From positions 36,134-100,133 of the forward strand of contig JAEZKA010000052.1 of the NCBI GenBank assembly GCA_023436225.1: a stretch of DNA of 64,000 nt, written 5' to 3'. The position numbers and the translations under genes were made by a program. Shown here piece after piece: positions 59,511 through 64,000 of the stretch (the first letter of the stretch is position 1; the number at the start of each line of letters is the position of its first letter). Source of the DNA: Bacillota bacterium. Its GTDB lineage: Bacteria > Bacillota > Clostridia > Lachnospirales > Lachnospiraceae. Below the pieces are notes generated by a model, which had not been told where the DNA came from, did not search any database, and worked only from the letters and a program-made list of their open reading frames with translations.

Positions 59511-61334
59511 ATGTGTGGAATTATTGGTTATACAGGAAGCCGTGAGGCTAAGAATATACTTTTGGGAGGCCTGGCGGCTCTCGAATACCGCGGCTATGAC
59601 AGTGCGGGAATTGCACTTTGTGAGCAGGGAGAAGTACATACGATAAAGACCATTGGTAAGGTATCGGATCTAGTAGAGAAAGCGACCAAAGCAGATGCAC
59701 TGAAAGGTACCTGCGGTATCGGTCATACCAGATGGGCGACTCACGGCGGAGTTACGGATACCAATGCACACCCTCATACTCATGGTAAGGTGACACTGCT
59801 TCACAACGGAATAATTGAGAATTATCATAACCTGGAGGTTGAGCTTGCAAAGACAGGCAGATACCCAATCTCCCAGACCGATACAGAGATCGTTGCCATG
59901 CTCCTCGACAGCTTATATGAGGGAGATGCCACCAGAGCAATTATTGAAGCGGCGAAGAGAATAGAAGGAGCTTATGCTTTCTGTATTTTATTTGCAGACC
60001 AACCGGAGGTAATCTATTCCTTACGTAATGCAAGCCCTCTGGTTGCTTCTCATGTGGAGGATGGTTCCATTATCGCTTCTGACCTGGTTGCCTTGATGGA
60101 CTATTCCAAGGATTACTTAGTATTACCGGAGCAGCACATTGCCATCCTTACCAAGGAGGCTATTAAAGTCGTAGATTTTAATCAAAAGGTTGTAGAGCCA
60201 ACCATGCTCCATGTAAGCTGGGATATAACTGCAGCTCAGAAGAACGGATATCCTCACTTCATGCTGAAGGAGATCTATGAGCAGCCGGTCTCCATTCATT
60301 CCACCATTACACCAAGAATATCAACGAATAATACACCGGATTTTACCGTAGATCGTATTCCGGATGAGGTATTTGAGAAAGTAAATCGTGTGATCATCGC
60401 TGCCTGTGGTACTGCGATGCATGCGGGATTAGTAGGAAAGGCCATGATTGAGAAGCTGATCCGCGTTCCTGTTGAGGTTGAGATTGCCTCTGAATTCCGT
60501 TACAAGGATCCGATCATGGATCAGAATACTCTGGTAATCCTGATCTCCCAATCCGGAGAGACAGCAGATACACTTGCTGCACTTCGCCTTGCAAAGGAGG
60601 CGGGAGCAACCACACTTTCCGTGGTAAATGTAAAGGGCTCTACGATAGACCGTGAGAGTGACTATGTATTTTATACCCATGCCGGTCCTGAGATTGCAGT
60701 TGCCAGTACCAAGGCTTATACGGCGCAGTTATCCTGCTTATATCTATTAGCCTTCAAATTCGCATTAATCCGTAAGACAATTACCGAAGTGGAATGTGCC
60801 GGTTACATCAAGGAGCTAAAGGACGTTATCCCCGCGATCGAGGAAACTTTAGCCTTTGATAAGACGGTGGATGATATCTGTAAGCATCTTGTGGATAAAG
60901 AGGACCTATTTTTCATCGGTCGTGGATTAGATTATGCATTATGCTGGGAGGGCTCTATCAAGCTGAAGGAAATCAGCTATATTCACTCCGAGGCATATGC
61001 TGCCGGTGAGTTAAAGCATGGAACTCTGTCCTTAGTTACGGAGGGGGTTCCGGTTGTGGCACTGGCGACCCAGCAAAGGGTATTCTCCAAGATGATATCC
61101 AATGTTCGTGAGGTTCGTGCCAGAGGAGCCTTCGTTGTAATGATCACCAACGGCAAAGCAGAGGTAGAAGAATCGGCATATGACTATCATATTGAATTAC
61201 CGAAAACCTCCGATAATTTCACGCCCTTCACTTCGGCAATCGTGCTTCAGCTATTGGCATACTATACCTGCGTACACCGCGGTTTCAATGTAGACCAGCC
61301 AAGAAATCTGGCAAAGAGCGTAACAGTAGAGTAA
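59511..61334 (+). CDS. glmS: Glutamine-fructose-6-phosphate transaminase
   Basis: A 607-residue GlmS that makes glucosamine-6-phosphate from fructose-6-phosphate and glutamine, the first step toward peptidoglycan sugar. The N-terminal glutaminase has Cys2 (MCGIIGYTGS), RGYDSAGIA and HTRWATHG; two SIS domains follow (ISQSGETADTLAALR, and LKHGTLSLVTEGVPV). The C-terminus PRNLAKSVTVE is typical. The ATG at 59511 follows GGAGGATT and begins exactly at the catalytic Cys2; a longer reading would hide it. It is controlled by the ribozyme at 59166. Confidence 0.97.
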   Translation: MCGIIGYTGSREAKNILLGGLAALEYRGYDSAGIALCEQGEVHTIKTIGKVSDLVEKATKADALKGTCGIGHTRWATHGGVTDTNAHPHTHGKVTLLHNGIIENYHNLEVELAKTGRYPISQTDTEIVAMLLDSLYEGDATRAIIEAAKRIEGAYAFCILFADQPEVIYSLRNASPLVASHVEDGSIIASDLVALMDYSKDYLVLPEQHIAILTKEAIKVVDFNQKVVEPTMLHVSWDITAAQKNGYPHFMLKEIYEQPVSIHSTITPRISTNNTPDFTVDRIPDEVFEKVNRVIIAACGTAMHAGLVGKAMIEKLIRVPVEVEIASEFRYKDPIMDQNTLVILISQSGETADTLAALRLAKEAGATTLSVVNVKGSTIDRESDYVFYTHAGPEIAVASTKAYTAQLSCLYLLAFKFALIRKTITEVECAGYIKELKDVIPAIEETLAFDKTVDDICKHLVDKEDLFFIGRGLDYALCWEGSIKLKEISYIHSEAYAAGELKHGTLSLVTEGVPVVALATQQRVFSKMISNVREVRARGAFVVMITNGKAEVEESAYDYHIELPKTSDNFTPFTSAIVLQLLAYYTCVHRGFNVDQPRNLAKSVTVE

Positions 61335-61751
61335 AGGTATTAGGTCAAATATCATATTTGTGAACGACAACAGTCATAAACGGATAAAAGTAGTTGTGCA
61401 ATGATTAAAATAGTTGTTGGCTGAACCATCGTCAGTTAGCTTAAAAAAGCCGTGGACTTCACAATATATACTAGTATTATTACAAATAAAGCCTCTATCT
61501 AAATGATAACATTAATTTAAGATAGAGGCTGTTTTTATACAGATAATCAAATAATAGATCTATACTAAATAACATCTTTTGTTAGGTCAGAATGATAACT
61601 ATGCCTACTTTTATTAATAATGATTGAAGTATGGGAAAATTAGGTATATTATTAGTTGCAAGGATTTATTTTATATTCTTATGTTTATGAGAGCTTATAT
61701 TTTAGATTTGAATAACAATTTAAATCTTGAGAAAGTTGAGCAGAGGGAATA
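61335..61751 (+). other. Gap after glmS
   Basis: A 417-base AT-rich gap with a terminator at 61490-61537. No other gene or repeat could be recognised. The last 60 bases contain the ribosome site of the following gene. Confidence 0.5.
61490..61537 (+). terminator. Terminator downstream of glmS
   Basis: GCCTCTATCT (61491-61500) pairs with AGATAGAGGC (61520-61529), extended by AAAT/ATTT pairing, and is followed by TGTTTTTAT. Confidence 0.85.
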
Positions 61752-62543
61752 ATGAATATCCAAATAGTAATAGTCTTAATTTTGAATTTAATAATTTCTA
61801 TCATTGGAACACTAGCATATTCTGTCAGGCTAGTAGGTGTAAGGACTGGCAAAATTGCGATAACTTATTCCGTATTTAATATTCTAACTTTAGTTTCAAG
61901 ACTGGCAGTAACGTTCCAAGCCCCAATACTTACGAAATATGTTGAACATAATTCGAATGAAGGTAATGTTTTGTATTTATTTTACTTGATTATTTTGATT
62001 TCAGGGATAGCAACGGTTATCGGGGCGTTTTTCATACCAACATTCCAAAGAATTTTTTATAGAGGTGTTTTACGTTTTTCCATCGACAAGTCTATTCCAA
62101 AACTAATTATCCATAGTTTTTCAAAAACAGGTATTAACTTCATGAAAGAATGTATTGCTATTCCGGTATCAACTAATATAACGAAGATCAAGTATAATAA
62201 ATTACCTATAAAAATTATTATCTTCAATATTATTGCAGTTTCGCTAATTACGGTTGGTTCTTTAGCACCAATCTACGCCGGAAAAATAGCTCCGGATTTT
62301 AGAGCAACATGTATCACTTTATCACCTATTATAAATGGTGTTGCCACTGTATTAATGTCAATATTTATTGACCCGCAATTGTCAATTATGACAGATGAAG
62401 TAATGGAAGGAAAATGTACAGAAGAAGAATTTAGGTCCTGTGTGGTTGCCATGGTTGGAAGTAAAAGCTTAGGTACCTTTGCTTCATTTTTGCTGCTTAT
62501 TCCTTCATCCTATTTGATCGTATTTATAGCAAAAGCCATTTAA
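61752..62543 (+). CDS. amj: Amj-family lipid II flippase
   Basis: A 263-residue integral membrane protein with about eight hydrophobic helices. The start with LAYSVRLVGVRTGKIAITYSVFNIL and the tail around VVAMVGSKSLGTFASFLLL match Amj (B. subtilis YdaH), which flips lipid II across the membrane as an alternative to MurJ. AGAGGGAATA precedes the ATG. It is the second wall-related gene after glmS, separated by a terminator. Confidence 0.85.
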   Translation: MNIQIVIVLILNLIISIIGTLAYSVRLVGVRTGKIAITYSVFNILTLVSRLAVTFQAPILTKYVEHNSNEGNVLYLFYLIILISGIATVIGAFFIPTFQRIFYRGVLRFSIDKSIPKLIIHSFSKTGINFMKECIAIPVSTNITKIKYNKLPIKIIIFNIIAVSLITVGSLAPIYAGKIAPDFRATCITLSPIINGVATVLMSIFIDPQLSIMTDEVMEGKCTEEEFRSCVVAMVGSKSLGTFASFLLLIPSSYLIVFIAKAI

Positions 62544-62666
62544 TTAACCGACATAATTGATAAATTCCATTTAAACATCTGTCATTTGTTATGGTGGCAT
62601 TTTAAAGATACTTGATTTATAATAGTTATGCTGTTGAATCAGTATTGCCGGTAAAGGAGAATGATT

Positions 62667-62918
62667 ATGCTTGAATTTAGATATGATACACAATTATTGA
62701 TTGAAGGAGAGAACCTTTCTGAAGATGAAATCAATGAATATATCACAAAGAATTTGGAAGGGGATTGCTTACTCGCAGTCGGAGATGAGACATTGATTAA
62801 AGTTCATTTTCATACGAACACCCCCTGGAAATTGCTCGAGTATTGTGCTTCCATAGGTGAAATTTATGATATCGTAGTAGAAGATATGGAGCGACAGTCA
62901 AAGGGGCTCCACGGTTAG
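62667..62918 (+). CDS. Free-standing FakA/DAK2 C-terminal-like domain protein
   Basis: An 83-residue protein resembling the C-terminal part of fatty-acid kinase FakA or DAK2-like proteins (LLAVGDETLIKVHFHTNTPWKLLEYCASIGEI). Usually this part is the end of a 550-residue protein. Here it stands alone, so it may be a regulator or a fragment. AAAGGAG precedes the ATG at 62667 by six bases; the ATG at 62661 is too close. Confidence 0.65.
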   Translation: MLEFRYDTQLLIEGENLSEDEINEYITKNLEGDCLLAVGDETLIKVHFHTNTPWKLLEYCASIGEIYDIVVEDMERQSKGLHG

Positions 62919-62983
62919 TAAAAATTCTGCGAAGCAAACATTTTATGAAGCATACACCGGAAATGCTTGCTTACGTGTAAATC

Positions 62984-63024
62984 AATAAGAAGTGGTATGT
63001 CAGTCCTGCATACCACTTCTTATT
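62984..63024. terminator. Bidirectional terminator
   Basis: AATAAGAAGTGGTATG and CATACCACTTCTTATT form a perfect 16-bp stem with a 9-base loop. It can end the small gene at 62667 and the minus-strand gene at 63042. Confidence 0.88.
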
Positions 63025-63041
63025 ATTTAAAATTATAATCT

Positions 63042-63791
63042 CTATTGCATCCGAATCTGAATATCAGAAAATGCATCCTGACTGGACTTGATGATTATTT
63101 TTCTATGCTGTACTGATCCGTTGTTAAAATGAATATCAAGCTTTATGACGGTTTCCTCAATGGAATAGTGATAGGCATCATCATCCTTCGCTGCTATGAT
63201 CAGTCCATATTGAATATTATTCTGATCTTCATAGTTGACACTGTAGGAATTACCGATTAATCTAGTTACATTTGCTGTATTTTCACCCGGAGTGTAATAA
63301 CCATATAAAGATCTATTATCACTTAATGTATCACTATAATCATCAAGCGGTATGATCATATTCTCCACATAATAAGCAGAAGCACTCGCCTTATTTTCTC
63401 TTGTAACCTCCTGATCGGAGCAGGAATAGGTAATCGACCTGATATCCTGACCCTCACATCGGAAATTTATATTATAATTGATATAGCAATCGATCTCACT
63501 CGAACCGCCATCAAGCGGTAAGGCACTTAATTCGAAGTCAACAAAATCCTTCGATAATTCCATCTCGTTTTCGGCGGCATACGCTGTAACGGTGATTGCT
63601 GTATTGTGACCGGATAGTGTCTCATGCAGTAATAAGTTGATGAATAGCAATGCAATCAAAGCATAAGCGAAAGATAATTTCTTTATTTTTATTACGCTAC
63701 ACCTTTTATTGCTTTTAGCCAGTAAATCCTCCAAGGTATATATCCTTGCCTTTATTTCATCCATAGAATTCTTATATTGGCTTATACTCAT
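63042..63791 (-). CDS. Membrane protein next to a sigma factor, possible anti-sigma factor
   Basis: A 249-residue protein with a cytoplasmic N-terminus (about residues 1-40), one membrane helix (LSFAYALIALLFINLLLHET) and an extracellular C-terminal domain of about 185 residues without recognised family. This layout matches anti-sigma factors of the DUF4179-like type. It overlaps the sigma-factor end by 20 bases. GGAGGTAGAAT precedes its ATG. Anti-sigma activity is inferred from context. Confidence 0.6.
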   Translation of the reverse strand: MSISQYKNSMDEIKARIYTLEDLLAKSNKRCSVIKIKKLSFAYALIALLFINLLLHETLSGHNTAITVTAYAAENEMELSKDFVDFELSALPLDGGSSEIDCYINYNINFRCEGQDIRSITYSCSDQEVTRENKASASAYYVENMIIPLDDYSDTLSDNRSLYGYYTPGENTANVTRLIGNSYSVNYEDQNNIQYGLIIAAKDDDAYHYSIEETVIKLDIHFNNGSVQHRKIIIKSSQDAFSDIQIRMQ

Positions 63792-64000
63792 ATTCTACCT
63801 CCAAAATGCCTTTCAGCATTTTTCTTCCTCTAAACAATAGTGACCTTATTGTGCTTTCTTTTATATGTAAGGCACCGCTTATTTCCTTGGTTGACAACTC
63901 TTCATAATAGTATAGGTGGATGATGAGCCGATATTTTTGGGGTAAATCCATAACCGCATAAAACACCTCATGTTTTTCAGGATCCTGAAAGGGGTAGATA
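63772..64000 (-). CDS. Sigma-70 family RNA polymerase sigma factor (cut by window edge)
   Basis: Only the C-terminal 75 residues are in view. They hold region 4 (DLPQKYRLIIHLYYYEELSTKEISGALHI, then KESTIRSLLFRGRKML), the -35-binding helix-turn-helix of ECF-type sigma factors. The frame stays open to the window edge, so the start lies beyond 64000. It is co-transcribed with the membrane protein at 63042, which may be its anti-sigma factor. Confidence 0.85.
   Translation of the reverse strand, partial: IYPFQDPEKHEVFYAVMDLPQKYRLIIHLYYYEELSTKEISGALHIKESTIRSLLFRGRKMLKGILEVEYEYKPI

Noticed and set aside
1..64000. tRNA, rRNA, CRISPR array, prophage or IS elements
   Set aside because: No characteristic cloverleaf, rRNA segment, regular repeat-spacer array, transposase or phage gene was recognised on either strand by reading.

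Overview
The window looks like chromosomal DNA of an anaerobic, spore-forming, low-GC Firmicute, most like the Lachnospiraceae / Clostridium phytofermentans group. The evidence is strong Shine-Dalgarno sites throughout, spore maturation genes spmA-spmB, an AbrB/SpoVT-type regulator, a Bacillus-like order of housekeeping genes (yaaO, kinase, yaaR, holB, ricT, yabB, rsmI, abrB), a glmS ribozyme, and selenium-dependent molybdenum hydroxylase maturation genes. No tRNA, rRNA, CRISPR array, prophage or insertion sequence was recognised.

Layout. 1-6.8 kb: a LacI-controlled sugar operon (split ABC importer without its own ATPase, GH4 glycosidase, PfkB kinase). 6.8-12.4 kb, minus strand: a complete SUF iron-sulfur assembly operon (sufC-B-D-S-U) led by a cysteine-rich MarR regulator, with a perfect 16-bp-arm palindrome over its promoter. 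12.5-15.7 kb: remnant-like small ORFs, a secreted beta-helix protein, a GreA-like factor and a tocopherol-cyclase-like protein. 15.8-30.4 kb: a large selenium/molybdenum block, running from a ModE-fused nucleotidyltransferase, a TudS-like desulfidase and an ECF S-component, through selD, yedF, yqeB, a cysteine desulfurase-like protein, a DUF3343 protein, yqeC and an XdhC-like protein, to moeA-like, moaC, MOSC, mogA, moaA and modABC. It holds cofactor-making and molybdate-uptake genes but no hydroxylase and no MoaD/MoaE.

30.4-37 kb: small genes, then a histidine kinase and its likely LytTR partner separated by NfeD, FloA and an orphan protein, then a DHFR-acetyltransferase fusion. 37-45 kb: an MBL-fold protein, a TrpX-like ABC importer and two tandem diguanylate cyclases with periplasmic-binding-protein-like sensor regions. 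45-53.5 kb: the conserved yaaO-to-abrB housekeeping block, interrupted by striking palindromic elements. 53.8-58.5 kb: spmAB, a Memo-AMMECR1 fusion with its radical SAM partner, and an XRE-Uma2 gene with operator-like repeats in its promoter. 58.5-64 kb: a small hydrophilic protein with a candidate forespore promoter, glmS under its self-cleaving ribozyme, an Amj-type lipid II flippase, a free-standing FakA-like domain, and a sigma factor / membrane protein pair cut by the right edge.

Together the middle of the window is best read as cofactor logistics: sulfur and iron (SUF), selenium (SelD, YedF, desulfurase-like protein), molybdate import (ModABC) and molybdopterin modification, probably serving selenium-dependent hydroxylases encoded elsewhere.
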